Assembly: GCF_020404745.1 (NCBI RefSeq)
Contig: NZ_JAIZAP010000021.1
Coordinates: forward strand, 27,219 to 91,218
Direction of reading: 5' to 3'
DNA: 64,000 nucleotides
Origin: Aquibacillus saliphilus
Lineage (GTDB): Bacteria; Bacillota; Bacilli; Bacillales; Amphibacillaceae
In this document: piece by piece, positions 34,005 through 44,158 of the stretch
Layout of the letters: every line of letters starts with the position of its first letter
Position numbering within the stretch: the first letter of the stretch is position 1
The notes under the pieces: generated by a model
Told to the model about the DNA's origin: nothing
Seen by the model: only the letters and a program-made list of their open reading frames with translations
Database searches by the model: none
Made by a program: the position numbers and the translations under genes

Positions 34005-34489
34005 AGAAAAATATGATTACTTTTATCATTGTTCTAGTTCTATTGTTTGCGGCACTTGCTTTCATTGTTAACTATCAAAATAAGCAAAAAACTGAAGGTA
34101 ATCCATATGGAAAAAGCAATTTACATCCTGACACAATTGAACAGTTAGATGATCCACTTTATCAAAACCAAATACTACCTGATGAATTAAAAACATCTCT
34201 TGAAAATGGGGAGGATGTAACCGTCTATTTTTATGCTTCTGATTGTATTCATTGTCAAAATACAACACCATTAATCGTTCCGATGACAGATGAACTTGGA
34301 ATCGATTTAGTGAAACTGAATTTACGTGAATTTGAAGAACCGTGGAGTACCTATGGAATCAAAAGCACACCAACGGTTGTCCATTTTGAAGACGGTAAAG
34401 AGGTTGCTAGAATTAATGGAGCTCGCCCAGTTATCGAATTTGACAACTTCTTTAACGAACATGTATTAGATTCAAATTCAAAAAGCTAG
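34001..34489 (+). CDS. Membrane-anchored thioredoxin-like oxidoreductase
   Basis: 162 residues: N-terminal anchor (about 5-24, MITFIIVLVLLFAALAFIV) and an extracytoplasmic thioredoxin fold with active site ASDCIHCQNTTP and cis-proline segment GIKSTPTVVHFEDG. The location and operon with bdbC suggest a disulfide oxidase or isomerase for secreted proteins; the CIHC dipeptide does not settle oxidase versus reductase. It is not a DsbA/BdbD with the inserted helical domain, being too short. Confidence 0.82.
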   Translation: MKKNMITFIIVLVLLFAALAFIVNYQNKQKTEGNPYGKSNLHPDTIEQLDDPLYQNQILPDELKTSLENGEDVTVYFYASDCIHCQNTTPLIVPMTDELGIDLVKLNLREFEEPWSTYGIKSTPTVVHFEDGKEVARINGARPVIEFDNFFNEHVLDSNSKS

Positions 34490-34493
34490 CTTA

Positions 34494-34575
34494 AGAAAGC
34501 GCAAGGGGCGCCTTGGTTGCCCTTGACTTAAGTTGACCTTAGGCGCTGGAGCTAGTAACTAGTGGACAATCCAAG
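34494..34575 (-). repeat. Intergenic GCGCC repeat, inverted diverged copy
   Basis: AAGAAAGCGCAAGGGGCGCC then AGGCGCTGGAGCTAG; read on the minus strand it gives TAGCTCCAGCGCCT, matching the CAGCTCCGGCGCCT core of the copies at 5531-5610 and 44159-44237. Non-coding, between two convergent genes. Confidence 0.55.
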
Positions 34576-34605
34576 TAGTTATACTTTCTACTTAATTAAG
34601 AAAAG

Positions 34606-34639
34606 AACCCCGCTTAAATGTTGATCCTGAGCGGGGTTT
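34606..34639 (-). terminator. Terminator after hmoB
   Basis: AACCCCGCTT and AAGCGGGGTT-type arms (34606-34615 with 34629-34638), minus-strand tail CTTTTCTT; may also stop the bdbC unit. Confidence 0.8.
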
Positions 34640-34660
34640 ACTTATATAAACTTGTTTAAT

Positions 34661-35170
34661 TTAAACTTCTTTTTCGAAATCAACCATATGATAGGTAATG
34701 GCATATGATGGCCCTGCTGAATAAGAAGGCTTCTCTTTTTTCTTCTTTGCTTTTTGATGGGATTTTGTAAATGCATCAGAGTTTTTCCAGTTCTGATAGC
34801 TTTTCTGATCCTGCCATTGAACCATTACAACATATTTATTTCCTCTTAATGGTCGTAAAACACGAAGAGCATAAAAGCCAGCTGTTTCTTCGATCATTCC
34901 CGCCCTACTTTTAAATTGACTTTCAAAAATCGGTTTTCCCTCGTCAGTGACAGGTATGTTGTTCATCACAACAAAACCGTCTTCTTTAAGCGTTCCTTTA
35001 GAAATTACAGTTTGATATTCCCTCGGTGTGTCAAATATAGTCGCATCTTCATCTTCATAATATGCAATTGTGTTATCACCATCATGCATGAAGTAGAGGT
35101 TTAATCTTGGGTGTTGTTCATCAATTTTAATTAAATAATCCAATGTCCCACTTGTCATGAAAGCTTTCAT
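34661..35170 (-). CDS. hmoB: Haem-degrading monooxygenase HmoB-like
   Basis: 169 residues with a C-terminal antibiotic-biosynthesis-monooxygenase (ABM) fold (about 65-165): FKSRAGMIEETAGFYALRVL, YVVMVQWQDQKSYQNWKNSD, HMVDF. This matches HmoB (YhgC) of B. subtilis, which opens haem and releases iron. It lies divergent to pbpF and close to hemEHY, the same context as in B. subtilis. AAGGAGAAACTT precedes ATG 35170. Confidence 0.85.
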   Translation of the reverse strand: MKAFMTSGTLDYLIKIDEQHPRLNLYFMHDGDNTIAYYEDEDATIFDTPREYQTVISKGTLKEDGFVVMNNIPVTDEGKPIFESQFKSRAGMIEETAGFYALRVLRPLRGNKYVVMVQWQDQKSYQNWKNSDAFTKSHQKAKKKKEKPSYSAGPSYAITYHMVDFEKEV

Positions 35171-35350
35171 AAGTTTCTCCTTTCAACTGACGTAGTTACG
35201 TAAACATTATTTTCTTTAGTTTAGCAATAGTTCAAGTAAGACCGCAAGTATATAAGAGATATTTGCCTTTATGTTAAGGTGTATTTAGCGTATAATTATC
35301 AGATATGTGTTAATTAAGCACCATAAGAAAGTAAAGTAGAGGTGAGCATC

Positions 35351-37522
35351 ATGAACATATTCGAACGTTTACCTTCGTGGATTTTAAAAGTTAAATGGCT
35401 AATCATACTTGTAGGAGTAACGATTCTTCTGGGGATCATTGGCTATTTGTTTATTCTGTTTGGTGGGCGGTTTGTTGTCGATGATAAAGATTTGATTCTG
35501 CCCTCAACCACCCAAATCGTTACAAAGGATGGAAGTACAGTTGCAGAGCTATATGATGAGAATCGGAAGCCAGTAAAAATTGAACATATACCAGACCATG
35601 TAAAAAATGCCTTTTTAGCGATAGAAGATCAACGATTTTATAGCCATGCTGGCGTTGATTTTAAATCTGTAACACGAGCGATTTACCGGGATATCATCGC
35701 TGGTGGAAAAGTAGAAGGAGCTAGTACTATTACACAACAACTAGCGAAAAACCTCTTCTTATATAATGATAAAACTTGGATGAGAAAAACCAAGGAAGTG
35801 ATGGCATCCATTTATTTAGAAAGAAACTTTAGTAAAAATAAAATTCTAGAGTTGTATTTAAATGAAATTTATTTTGCACATGGTGTATATGGGATTGGGA
35901 CTGCAGCAGAATTTTATTTTAATAAACAAGTGGAGGACTTAACGATAACTGAAGGTGCATTGCTTGCTGCGTTGTCAAAAGCACCCAACACATACTCACC
36001 GTTAAATGATGCTACAAAAGCAAAAGAACGGCGAGACTTAGTATTACAACAAATGAACAACCTAGATATGTTAAAAACAGAAGAAATGATTCAGTTTCAA
36101 GGAAAAACATTAGGATTAAATCAACCGGAAACAAAAGAACGGCCATGGATGGATGATTATCTTGATATGGTCATCAAGGAAGCCGCCAATGATTTGCAAC
36201 TGACATTGCCAGAACTTAGAAGGGGTGGTTATCAGATTATAGTAAATCTGAATGAACAAGCCCAACAAATTGCTTATCAACAGTTTCAAAATGAGGATAA
36301 TTTTTATGGTTCAACAGAAGGTGTTCAAGCAGCTTTTGTGCTAGTAAATAATGAGCAAGCAACGATTGAAGCGATTCTGGCTGGAAGAGGTTTCACAGCA
36401 GGGGATATTAACCGGGCACTAGTTCCAAGACAACCAGGTTCGGTATTAAAGCCTCTTGCAGTTTATGGTCCAGCAATGATGTTAGATGACTATCAGCCCT
36501 ACACACTTATTCCGGATGAAAAGCGAACGTATAATGATAATTACACACCTAAAAACGTTAATGACCAGTATAGTGGTGTAGTTACAATGTATGATGCGAT
36601 TAAGTATTCAAAAAATGCTCCAGCTGTATGGTTATTAGATCAAATAGGAATTGACTACAGTAAAAGTTATTTGGATAAGATGAACATAAAGATCCCAGAT
36701 GATGGACTAGCAATTGCACTCGGAGGGCTAGAGCATGGATTAACACCGGTTCAAATAGCAGAAAGCTATCGAACATTTATTGATCAAGGACAATGGACAA
36801 AAGCACACGCGATTGACAGTGTCTATGATCGAAATGGCGAATTGATTGAGCAAACAAAAAAAGATACTAAAGAAGTTTTTTCAAAACAAGTCGCTTGGAA
36901 TATGGTGCGAACGTTGGAAGGTGTTACAACAGGTGGTACTGCGAGAGTGGGTAACTATGATAAAGCGTTAGCTGGGAAGACGGGATCAACACAGCATCCA
37001 AACGCGCAGGGTCAAACGAAAGATGCTTGGTTTGTGGGCGTTACACCTGAATATACAACGTCACTCTGGATGGGATATGATCAGTCTGATGAATCGCATT
37101 ACTTAACAAAAGGTAGTGAAGCTCCAACTGTATTAACTAAGAGTATTTTAAGTGAATTAAGCAAACAACAAAAGTTATCTAATAACTTTGACGTACCGGA
37201 AGATGTTGAAGATTTACCAGATCCAATCCAACTGCCACAAATTAATGACCTTGAGGCAAACTATAAGCTGGGCGGTTTTTCACTAGTAAGAGGAAGGTTG
37301 ACGTGGACAGCTGCCGATGATTCGAGAATCATTTACCATATTTATAAAGAGACAGGTGAAGGTGATGGGGAAAAAATAGGGGAAGTTGAAGGAAAAGGAG
37401 AATTTACGATTGAACGTGTCAATGTCTTTCAGGATACAACTTATTATATAGTTCCTTATGATCCTATCACAGAACAACAAGGTCCTGAGTCCAATCATAC
37501 TGTTCTATCTTTTGACCTATAG
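35351..37522 (+). CDS. pbpF: Class A penicillin-binding protein PbpF-like
   Basis: 723 residues. N-terminal membrane anchor (about 13-38); glycosyltransferase GT51 domain with EDQRFYSHAGVDFKSVTRA, GASTITQQLAKNL and RKTKEVMASIYLERN; transpeptidase with S-x-x-K GSVLKPL (Ser364, Lys367), SKNAP (SxN) and GKTGST (Lys543). C-terminal about 90 residues resemble a fibronectin-like tail. Polymerises and crosslinks peptidoglycan; B. subtilis PbpF is linked with sporulation. ATG 35351 chosen over GTG 35342 because AGAGGTGA is 8 bases upstream. Confidence 0.92.
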   Translation: MNIFERLPSWILKVKWLIILVGVTILLGIIGYLFILFGGRFVVDDKDLILPSTTQIVTKDGSTVAELYDENRKPVKIEHIPDHVKNAFLAIEDQRFYSHAGVDFKSVTRAIYRDIIAGGKVEGASTITQQLAKNLFLYNDKTWMRKTKEVMASIYLERNFSKNKILELYLNEIYFAHGVYGIGTAAEFYFNKQVEDLTITEGALLAALSKAPNTYSPLNDATKAKERRDLVLQQMNNLDMLKTEEMIQFQGKTLGLNQPETKERPWMDDYLDMVIKEAANDLQLTLPELRRGGYQIIVNLNEQAQQIAYQQFQNEDNFYGSTEGVQAAFVLVNNEQATIEAILAGRGFTAGDINRALVPRQPGSVLKPLAVYGPAMMLDDYQPYTLIPDEKRTYNDNYTPKNVNDQYSGVVTMYDAIKYSKNAPAVWLLDQIGIDYSKSYLDKMNIKIPDDGLAIALGGLEHGLTPVQIAESYRTFIDQGQWTKAHAIDSVYDRNGELIEQTKKDTKEVFSKQVAWNMVRTLEGVTTGGTARVGNYDKALAGKTGSTQHPNAQGQTKDAWFVGVTPEYTTSLWMGYDQSDESHYLTKGSEAPTVLTKSILSELSKQQKLSNNFDVPEDVEDLPDPIQLPQINDLEANYKLGGFSLVRGRLTWTAADDSRIIYHIYKETGEGDGEKIGEVEGKGEFTIERVNVFQDTTYYIVPYDPITEQQGPESNHTVLSFDL

Positions 37523-37660
37523 GTAAGAAATGAATTAAAATTAAACAAGATATTAGTTTGTAATAATTACAATTTAGTGACAAAAACATCAATTGCTATA
37601 CTTACGATAATTAAATCGTTATAGTGAAAGACGGATGGAATAGAAATGAAGGGTGAAAAA

Positions 37661-38692
37661 ATGTCTAGACAAATAAATGATACAATCTTAAAAGCTTTTA
37701 AGGGTGAAGAAACAGACTATACCCCAGTATGGTACATGAGACAAGCTGGTCGTTCACAGAAAGAATATCGCGAACTAAAAGAAAAATATTCGTTATTTGA
37801 AATAACTCATCAACCAGAGTTATGCGCATATGTAACAAGATTACCTGTTGAGCATTACGGTGTGGATGCAGCTATCCTATATAAGGATATTATGTCACCA
37901 CTTCCAGCTATTGGTGTCGATGTAGAAATTAAATCAGGTATTGGTCCGGTGATTGATAAACCAATTCGTAGGTTACAAGATGTTGAAAATCTTGGTTCTA
38001 TCGATCCTGAATCAGATGTTCCTTATGTGCTTGAAACGATTCGTTTACTTGCTGAGGAACAGCTTGACGTCCCGTTGATTGGTTTTAGTGGAGCACCATT
38101 TACACTTGCCAGTTATTTAATTGAAGGTGGTCCTTCAAAAAATTATCATAAAACAAAAGCAATGATGTATAGCGATCAAAAAACATGGTTTGCTTTAATG
38201 GACAAATTGGCTGATATGACAATTACATATGCCAAATCACAAGTAAAAGCTGGTGCAAGGGCGATCCAAATTTTTGACTCTTGGGTTGGGGCATTAAATG
38301 TAGCAGATTACCGTTACTTTATTAAACCAATCATGAATCGCATTTTTACCGAGTTAAAGGAAACAGGAGTCCCATTAATTCTGTTTGGTGTAGGAGCACG
38401 TCATCTTGTGCTTGAATGGAATGACTTGCCAGTTGATGTCGTTGGTCTTGATTGGAGAATGTCAATCACGGAGGCTAGAGGAATGGGAATCACGAAGCCA
38501 CTCCAGGGCAATTTGGATCCAGCTATTCTATTATCGGACTGGAATATAATAGAAGAAAGAACAAAAGCTATATTAGATGAAGGAAAAGAGCATCCATCTC
38601 ATGTGTTTAATTTAGGGCATGGGGTAACTCCAGAAATTAAACCTGCAACACTAAAGAAATTAACTGAGCTTATTCATAGTTATTCTAAATAA
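37661..38692 (+). CDS. hemE: Uroporphyrinogen decarboxylase HemE
   Basis: 343 residues. Conserved [20 protein letters not shown] start, [21 protein letters not shown] and [13 protein letters not shown]. Decarboxylates uroporphyrinogen III to coproporphyrinogen III. Start at ATG 37661 (AAGGGTG five bases before) rather than 37646. First gene of hemE-hemH-hemY, the final haem steps; in Firmicutes these proceed through coproporphyrin. Confidence 0.95.
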   Translation: MSRQINDTILKAFKGEETDYTPVWYMRQAGRSQKEYRELKEKYSLFEITHQPELCAYVTRLPVEHYGVDAAILYKDIMSPLPAIGVDVEIKSGIGPVIDKPIRRLQDVENLGSIDPESDVPYVLETIRLLAEEQLDVPLIGFSGAPFTLASYLIEGGPSKNYHKTKAMMYSDQKTWFALMDKLADMTITYAKSQVKAGARAIQIFDSWVGALNVADYRYFIKPIMNRIFTELKETGVPLILFGVGARHLVLEWNDLPVDVVGLDWRMSITEARGMGITKPLQGNLDPAILLSDWNIIEERTKAILDEGKEHPSHVFNLGHGVTPEIKPATLKKLTELIHSYSK

Positions 38693-38767
38693 GAATAGGT
38701 GCGTTTACTTTTTACTATAAAATGAGAACCTATTAACTAAAATTAATAATAAAAGGGGTGCTACGAC

Positions 38768-39712
38768 GTGGCAAAGAAAAAAGTTGGCTTGCTTGTAATG
38801 GCATACGGAACGCCATATAAAGAAGAGGACATTGAAAGGTATTATACCGACATCAGACATGGTAGAAAGCCAACCCCGGAAGCTCTAGAGGATTTAAGAC
38901 AGCGTTATAAAGCAATTGGAGGGATTTCTCCACTTGCAGAAATTACACAAAAACAAGCAAAAGCATTAGAAGATAAGCTTAACAGTCAGCAGGATGAACT
39001 AGAGTTCGTTTATTATCTAGGTTTAAAACATATCGAACCATTTATTGAAGACGCAGTTAAGCAAATGGCTGAGGATGGAATAGAGGAAGCTGTTTCTCTT
39101 GTACTTGCACCACATTATTCTACATTTAGTGTGAAGTCATATAATGGACGTGCTCAAGCAGAAGCTGAAAAACAAGGGAACCCAAGCATTACTTCTGTGG
39201 AGAGCTGGTATGATGCGCCAGGGTTTATTGAATATTGGGCTGAGTCAATTGGTGCTGAGTACGCAAAAATGGATGAGGCTGAAAGGCAAAAGGCTGTCCT
39301 AGTTCTGTCAGCTCATAGTCTACCGGAAAAAATCTTACAAAATGGTGATCCATACCCAGACCAATTAAAGCGAACAGCAGAGCTTATTTCTGAAGCTACA
39401 GGGATCAATCAGTACGAATTGGGTTGGCAGAGTGAAGGGAACACACCAGATCCTTGGTTGGGACCGGATGTTCAAGACTTAACAAGAGACCTGTATCATA
39501 ACAAGGAATATCGTTCATTTGTTTATGCGCCAGTTGGATTTGTGGCCGATCACTTAGAGGTGTTATTTGATAATGACTATGAGTGTAAGGTTGTTTGTGA
39601 TGAGCTTGGTGCCAACTATTATCGTCCGGAAATGCCAAATGCATCACCAAAATTTATTGAAACGTTAGCTGCGGTTGTGTTGGAAAAATTTCAAGGTAAT
39701 GATATTTCATGA
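38768..39712 (+). CDS. hemH: Ferrochelatase (coproporphyrin type) HemH/CpfC
   Basis: 314 residues, monofunctional soluble ferrochelatase. [20 protein letters not shown] start, [34 protein letters not shown] (metal-ligand His) and [16 protein letters not shown]. Inserts Fe2+ into coproporphyrin III in Gram-positive bacteria. GTG start at 38768 after AAGGGGTG. Overlaps hemY by 4 bases. Confidence 0.95.
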   Translation: MAKKKVGLLVMAYGTPYKEEDIERYYTDIRHGRKPTPEALEDLRQRYKAIGGISPLAEITQKQAKALEDKLNSQQDELEFVYYLGLKHIEPFIEDAVKQMAEDGIEEAVSLVLAPHYSTFSVKSYNGRAQAEAEKQGNPSITSVESWYDAPGFIEYWAESIGAEYAKMDEAERQKAVLVLSAHSLPEKILQNGDPYPDQLKRTAELISEATGINQYELGWQSEGNTPDPWLGPDVQDLTRDLYHNKEYRSFVYAPVGFVADHLEVLFDNDYECKVVCDELGANYYRPEMPNASPKFIETLAAVVLEKFQGNDIS

Positions 39713-41115
39713 GTGAACAAAAACAAATTGCTATTGTTGGTGGAGGAATCGCTGGCTTAACAGCAGCCTATTACTTGCAAAAGGAAATCAACGAGCACCA
39801 ACTGCCATACAAAATAAAATTAATTGAAGCTAATAACGAACTAGGCGGTAAAATTAGAACGGTAAAAAAGGATGGGTACATGATCGAACGTGGCCCTGAT
39901 TCCTTTTTAAAAAGAAAACAATCTGCAGCTCGCCTAGTGAAGGAAGTTGGATTAGAAAATGACTTGGTTGGAAACGGGACTGGAGGATCATTTATCCTTG
40001 TTAACAATAAGTTACATAGGATGCCCAGTGGTTCCTTCATGGGGATTCCTACCGAAGTAAGACCATTTTTATTTTCTAGCCTTTTCTCAACAAAAGGAAA
40101 ATTACGAGCAGCTTATGATTTTGTCTTACCTAGAGGAGAACAAATCAGTGATCAATCGTTGGGTAAGTTTTTTAGAAGACGCTTTGGTGATGAATTAGTA
40201 GAGAACTTAATTGAACCACTTCTTTCAGGTATTTATGCGGGGGATATTGATGACTTGAGTTTAATGGCAACTTTTCCGAATTTTTATCGTCTCGAGCAAG
40301 AACATAAAAGTCTTGTCAAAGGTTTACAGGCAACGATGCCCAAGAAGAAAAAAACAAAAGGTCCAAAACCTAGTATGTTTTACAGTTTGAAAAATGGCCT
40401 GCAGTCATTAGTAGAAGCTGTTGAGGCTGAACTAACAGAAGGTGTCGTTACCAAAAACACGACTGTCGATCATATCGAGCGAAAAGAAAATCATTACCAT
40501 CTGCTATTAGGAAACGGCGAAGTCTACAAGGCTGATGCAGTTGTGTTAGCTACACCGTTTTTTGCCACAAACAGAATCCTTAGTCAGTATGATTTCATGG
40601 ATCCATTGAAGGAAATGAAAGCTACTTCTGTTGCAAACGTTGCTTTAGCCTTTGATGCATCCGCTATTAAGAAAGACATTGATGGGACAGGATTTGTTGT
40701 GTCACGTAACAGTGATTACCGTATTACAGCTTGTACCTGGACACATAAAAAGTGGCCAGAAACAACTGCGCCAAAAGGTAAAGCATTACTTCGATGCTAT
40801 GTAGGGCGTCCTGGTGATGAGGGTGTCGTTGATTTATCTGATGAAGAGATTGTTGATATTGCCTTAAAGGATTTAAATAAAACAATGAATATCACAGAAA
40901 AACCGGAGTTTTCAGTTGTTACACGCTGGAAAAATGCGATGCCTCAATATTCCGTTGGGCATAAAGAGCGGATTGATAAAGTTACCGAACAAATCAAGGA
41001 AAACCTTCCTGGCGTTTATTTAGCAGGAGGTTCCTACCGTGGCATTGGTATTCCAGATTGTATTGATCAAGGTGAAGCTGCGGTAGCAAGTGTTTTGGAC
41101 TATCTAAAATCATAG
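39709..41115 (+). CDS. hemY: Coproporphyrinogen III oxidase HemY/CgoX
   Basis: 468 residues, FAD enzyme. N-terminal dinucleotide fold [37 protein letters not shown], and C-terminal FAD motif [20 protein letters not shown]. Oxidises coproporphyrinogen III to coproporphyrin III for HemH. The ATGA overlap with hemH implies translational coupling. Followed by a strong terminator, which ends the haem operon. Confidence 0.94.
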   Translation: MSEQKQIAIVGGGIAGLTAAYYLQKEINEHQLPYKIKLIEANNELGGKIRTVKKDGYMIERGPDSFLKRKQSAARLVKEVGLENDLVGNGTGGSFILVNNKLHRMPSGSFMGIPTEVRPFLFSSLFSTKGKLRAAYDFVLPRGEQISDQSLGKFFRRRFGDELVENLIEPLLSGIYAGDIDDLSLMATFPNFYRLEQEHKSLVKGLQATMPKKKKTKGPKPSMFYSLKNGLQSLVEAVEAELTEGVVTKNTTVDHIERKENHYHLLLGNGEVYKADAVVLATPFFATNRILSQYDFMDPLKEMKATSVANVALAFDASAIKKDIDGTGFVVSRNSDYRITACTWTHKKWPETTAPKGKALLRCYVGRPGDEGVVDLSDEEIVDIALKDLNKTMNITEKPEFSVVTRWKNAMPQYSVGHKERIDKVTEQIKENLPGVYLAGGSYRGIGIPDCIDQGEAAVASVLDYLKS

Positions 41116-41119
41116 CATT

Positions 41120-41158
41120 CTAAAAACCCCATGAGGATTATTCTCGTGGGGTTTTTAG
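41120..41158 (+). terminator. Terminator after hemY
   Basis: CTAAAAACCCCATGAG and CTCGTGGGGTTTTTAG arms (one G-T pair), 7-base loop. Confidence 0.92.
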
Positions 41159-41228
41159 CGTTTTAATGGCAAAAAGGTCATGAAAGGATTTGGTTTAGTC
41201 AATTTCATAATACTGATTTTCCTGAAAG

Positions 41229-41282
41229 TTGTCATCCGCATATAGTTGGGATTACCGTTCCCAAACTATATGCGGATGACAA
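41229..41282. repeat. Long, nearly perfect inverted repeat between hemY and the ytrA-like gene
   Basis: TTGTCATCCGCATATAGTTG (41229-41248, then GGA) and its complement at 41258-41282 form about 23 pairs around a 6-7-base loop; one extra A in the right arm. It is not followed by a T-run on either strand and a proper terminator already lies 70 bases upstream. Confidence 0.6.
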
Positions 41283-41400
41283 TTTCTGCATAAGGTAACT
41301 ATAAAATTGATTCAGTTAGCTCTTGATAAATATCATAAAGTAGTATATAGTACATTACAACACTAATGCACTATGTCGGTTAGTTATAGGAGGTGGACTT

Positions 41401-41781
41401 TTGATTCTTCACGGTGATGGAGCAAAACCTATTTATATACAGATTAAAGAATGGTTGGAAACGGAAATATTAAGTGGAAAAATTAAGGCTGATCAGAAAA
41501 TATACTCACAGTATCAACTGGCTGAAATGTATAACATTAATCCAGCTACAGCGGCTAAAGGGTTAAATATACTTGCAGAAGAAACGATTCTATATAAAAA
41601 GCGAGGACTTGGAATGTTTGTATCAAATGAAGCTAGAGAAATCATTTTGATGAAACGGAAGAATACGACGCTGAAAAATTTAGTGCGCGATTTAGTTGGA
41701 GAAGCAAAACGTCTAGAAGTAAGTGAACCAGCTTTAATTGAGATGATTAAGATAGCTAATAGCGAGGAGGAAAATAAGTGA
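41401..41781 (+). CDS. GntR-family regulator, YtrA subfamily
   Basis: 126 residues: GntR winged helix (GAKPIYIQIKEWLETEILSG, QYQLAEMYNINPATAAKGLN, LYKKRGLGMFV) and the short YtrA-type helical tail. YtrA-type repressors control the ABC operon they head. TTG start after AGGAGGTGGACTT. The next gene starts 4 bases before this one stops. Confidence 0.85.
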   Translation: MILHGDGAKPIYIQIKEWLETEILSGKIKADQKIYSQYQLAEMYNINPATAAKGLNILAEETILYKKRGLGMFVSNEAREIILMKRKNTTLKNLVRDLVGEAKRLEVSEPALIEMIKIANSEEENK

Positions 41782-42680
41782 ACGTGATTGAGTGTAATCA
41801 GTTATCGAAAGCATATGGAAAATTTGATGCCTTGAATCTACTATCCTTTAGGATTGAAGAAAATAAAATCACAGGATTAATTGGAAGAAATGGTGCAGGA
41901 AAAACAACACTTTTAAAAATCATTGCCGGATACTTAAAGAAAAGCTCAGGTGAACTGCGTGTTTTTTCTGAAGATCCCTTTAATAACTTAAAACTGTCAG
42001 CAAATACAATTTTTGTAGATGACGACATGAATTTTCCACCGGCATTAACTATCAGACAACTGTTACAAGCAGCTGGTACGTTTTATCAAAACTGGGATAT
42101 GGATTTGGCACTGCGCTTGTTTGATTATTTCGAATTTAACCCAAACCAAAAGCATGATAACTTGTCAAAGGGAAAGAGGAGTACCTTTAATATGATTGTC
42201 GGGTTAGCGGCAAGATGTCCAATTACCATTTTTGATGAACCGACAACAGGAATGGATGCAGCTGTAAGGAAAGACTTTTACCGGGCGTTGCTTAAAGATT
42301 ACCTTGCCCATCCTAGGACAATCATTTTATCTAGCCATCTATTAAATGAAATGGTAGAAATACTTGAAGATATTTTGCTGATTAAGAATGGAGAAAAATA
42401 CTTCCAGATGTCAATAGCTGATGTAAAAGAATTCGCTATCGGTATAAGTGGTCAGAAGCAAATTGTTAATGAATGGATAACAGGTAAGGAAATTCTATAT
42501 AAAAAAAGTTACACACTAGGAAATACCTATGTCGTTGTAAGGAATGACTTGTCAGAGGCGGAGCTCGAGAGTGCTAAACGGAAAGGTTTAGAAATATCTC
42601 CAGTTGCGGCTGATGATCTATGTATCTATTTAACAGGTGATACGAAGGGAGGAATTGATGATGTCTTTGACAGAGGTTAA
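41778..42680 (+). CDS. ABC transporter ATP-binding protein (YtrB-like)
   Basis: 300 residues: Walker A GRNGAGKTT, a VDDDMNFPPALTIRQLLQAA middle, signature NLSKGKRST, Walker B ITIFDEPTTGMD, H-loop SSHLLNEMVEIL, plus a C-terminal domain of about 80 residues. GTG start at 41778 after GGAGGAAAATAA. Probably an exporter or envelope-protection ABC induced with its GntR repressor; substrate not known. Confidence 0.85.
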   Translation: MNVIECNQLSKAYGKFDALNLLSFRIEENKITGLIGRNGAGKTTLLKIIAGYLKKSSGELRVFSEDPFNNLKLSANTIFVDDDMNFPPALTIRQLLQAAGTFYQNWDMDLALRLFDYFEFNPNQKHDNLSKGKRSTFNMIVGLAARCPITIFDEPTTGMDAAVRKDFYRALLKDYLAHPRTIILSSHLLNEMVEILEDILLIKNGEKYFQMSIADVKEFAIGISGQKQIVNEWITGKEILYKKSYTLGNTYVVVRNDLSEAELESAKRKGLEISPVAADDLCIYLTGDTKGGIDDVFDRG

Positions 42681-43419
42681 CCACTGGGGAATCGTAAAAA
42701 AACAGTACAAATTCAAACTGAAAGCATATGCGGGTGTATTTACTTCAATGATGGTTGTTCAAGTCATTGCTTTGTTACTCTCGCTTGGGGGAACTGGTGG
42801 TTCGAGTGGTTCTAGTTCCTCGGGGTTTTCCTTAACAACAAATTCATACTCTGGAAGTATGGTCATCGCATTTACAATGGTGTGGGCATTCATCACTGCA
42901 ATACTTATTACAACAAAGGCATATCGAGATGATGATTTTACGTTTGTTACAAATAGGTTAACTAGCAACCTATCCAATATGCTTTTTTTAACAATAGCTA
43001 GTATTATTGCTGGTACTACCTCATTACTTACGGGTTATCTGTTAAAAGTCATTGTCTATTTGTTTTTCGATGTTGATTTACTTATTAGTAGTAGTCAAAC
43101 GTTTTCTACGCTTCTAATAGGACTTGTTGCAACGATAATGTATATTCTTTTATTTGCTGCTTTAGGTTATTTAGTTGGTGTCCTTGCTCAACTAAGTAAA
43201 ATGTTAATAATAATCCTAGTGGCACTATTTATAGGATATCCGATATATGCCTCCACGGGGACAGGTATTAGAGATGAACCCACTTTGTTTATAACAATTG
43301 GACAATTTTATCAAGGAGAAAGTACGTTATTGTTATTGGTGATCAAAATAATTTTAACAGTAATTGTTCTCTTCTTTACATCACTCATCATCACGAACCG
43401 ATTGGAGGTTAAACAATGA
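42661..43419 (+). CDS. ABC transporter membrane subunit of the YtrA-type operon
   Basis: 252 residues with six helices; a Gly/Ser-rich stretch GGTGGSSGSSSSGFSL after helix 1 faces outside. Overlaps the ATPase gene by about 20 bases; ATG 42661 (MSLTEVNHWG) is 8 bases after GGGAGG, ATG 42658 is an equally possible start. It has no recognisable ligand-binding domain. Works with the 41778 ATPase. Confidence 0.8.
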   Translation: MSLTEVNHWGIVKKQYKFKLKAYAGVFTSMMVVQVIALLLSLGGTGGSSGSSSSGFSLTTNSYSGSMVIAFTMVWAFITAILITTKAYRDDDFTFVTNRLTSNLSNMLFLTIASIIAGTTSLLTGYLLKVIVYLFFDVDLLISSSQTFSTLLIGLVATIMYILLFAALGYLVGVLAQLSKMLIIILVALFIGYPIYASTGTGIRDEPTLFITIGQFYQGESTLLLLVIKIILTVIVLFFTSLIITNRLEVKQ

Positions 43420-44096
43420 CCTTAATAATGCAGTTACTACCACTTATAATTATGATTGGATTAATCGTTGTCATCGTTGTAATCGTCAAAAAAAATGATC
43501 TCTTTAGAATTAATCAAATGAGTGGAAATAAAATAAAATGGGTGCTCAGCATTTACGGCATTATTTTACTAGCTTCAATAGTTGTTTTTTTCTCTTTACC
43601 AGATGATGAAATCACTTCCATTAGCCAAGTAGATTCCGAAAAAATAGAACGGTCTAATCAGGAATTGTACAACAGAGCGCATTTAGGTACCCTTGAACAA
43701 TCAAAACAAATAACTGTGAAAGAAAAATGGCAGTTTGATGTAAAAGAACAGTTTTTGCAAGTAACCTCGAACGGGGAAGAAAATCAAGATATCATTATAT
43801 TCGTTGAACGTAAAGAGAGTAATGATGGAGAAATAGATGTTGTTAAATATGCAACAGAATCCTTAGTCAATCATGGTGGTTATCAAGTGGAACTAAATAA
43901 TAATAAACTAATCGTGCAGCAACCTGATAAAATGGATTACCATTTTGCGATATTTACAAATGAATTCTCGATTACTCAGTTCACAGGGGAAAAAAGATTG
44001 CATTTCCCGACTAGCGCAATTGAAGCAGAGCTACTTTATATCCGTATTCCAAAGGATTTGGAATTGACAGGGGAAGTTCAATTCGTTGAGTTATAG
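43416..44096 (+). CDS. Membrane-anchored protein of the YtrA-type operon, unknown
   Basis: 226 residues. Two N-terminal helices (about 4-24 and 42-61) and a soluble, probably extracytoplasmic C-terminal domain of about 160 residues rich in predicted strands (KEKWQFDVKEQFLQVTSNGE, RLHFPTSAIEAELLYIRIP). ATGA overlap with the permease shows it belongs to the operon. I do not recognise the family; a sensor or accessory subunit is possible. Confidence 0.7.
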   Translation: MTLIMQLLPLIIMIGLIVVIVVIVKKNDLFRINQMSGNKIKWVLSIYGIILLASIVVFFSLPDDEITSISQVDSEKIERSNQELYNRAHLGTLEQSKQITVKEKWQFDVKEQFLQVTSNGEENQDIIIFVERKESNDGEIDVVKYATESLVNHGGYQVELNNNKLIVQQPDKMDYHFAIFTNEFSITQFTGEKRLHFPTSAIEAELLYIRIPKDLELTGEVQFVEL

Positions 44097-44120
44097 TGTC
44101 GGGAATAATAGGGAGAAGTA

Positions 44121-44150
44121 AAGGAGCTTGTTGTCAAGCTCCTTCACCTT
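44121..44150 (+). terminator. Terminator-like hairpin after the YtrA-type operon
   Basis: AAGGAGCTTG and CAAGCTCCTT perfect arms with TTGT loop; tail CACCTTGCTG is not U-rich. Confidence 0.6.
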
Positions 44151-44158
44151 GCTGTCTA

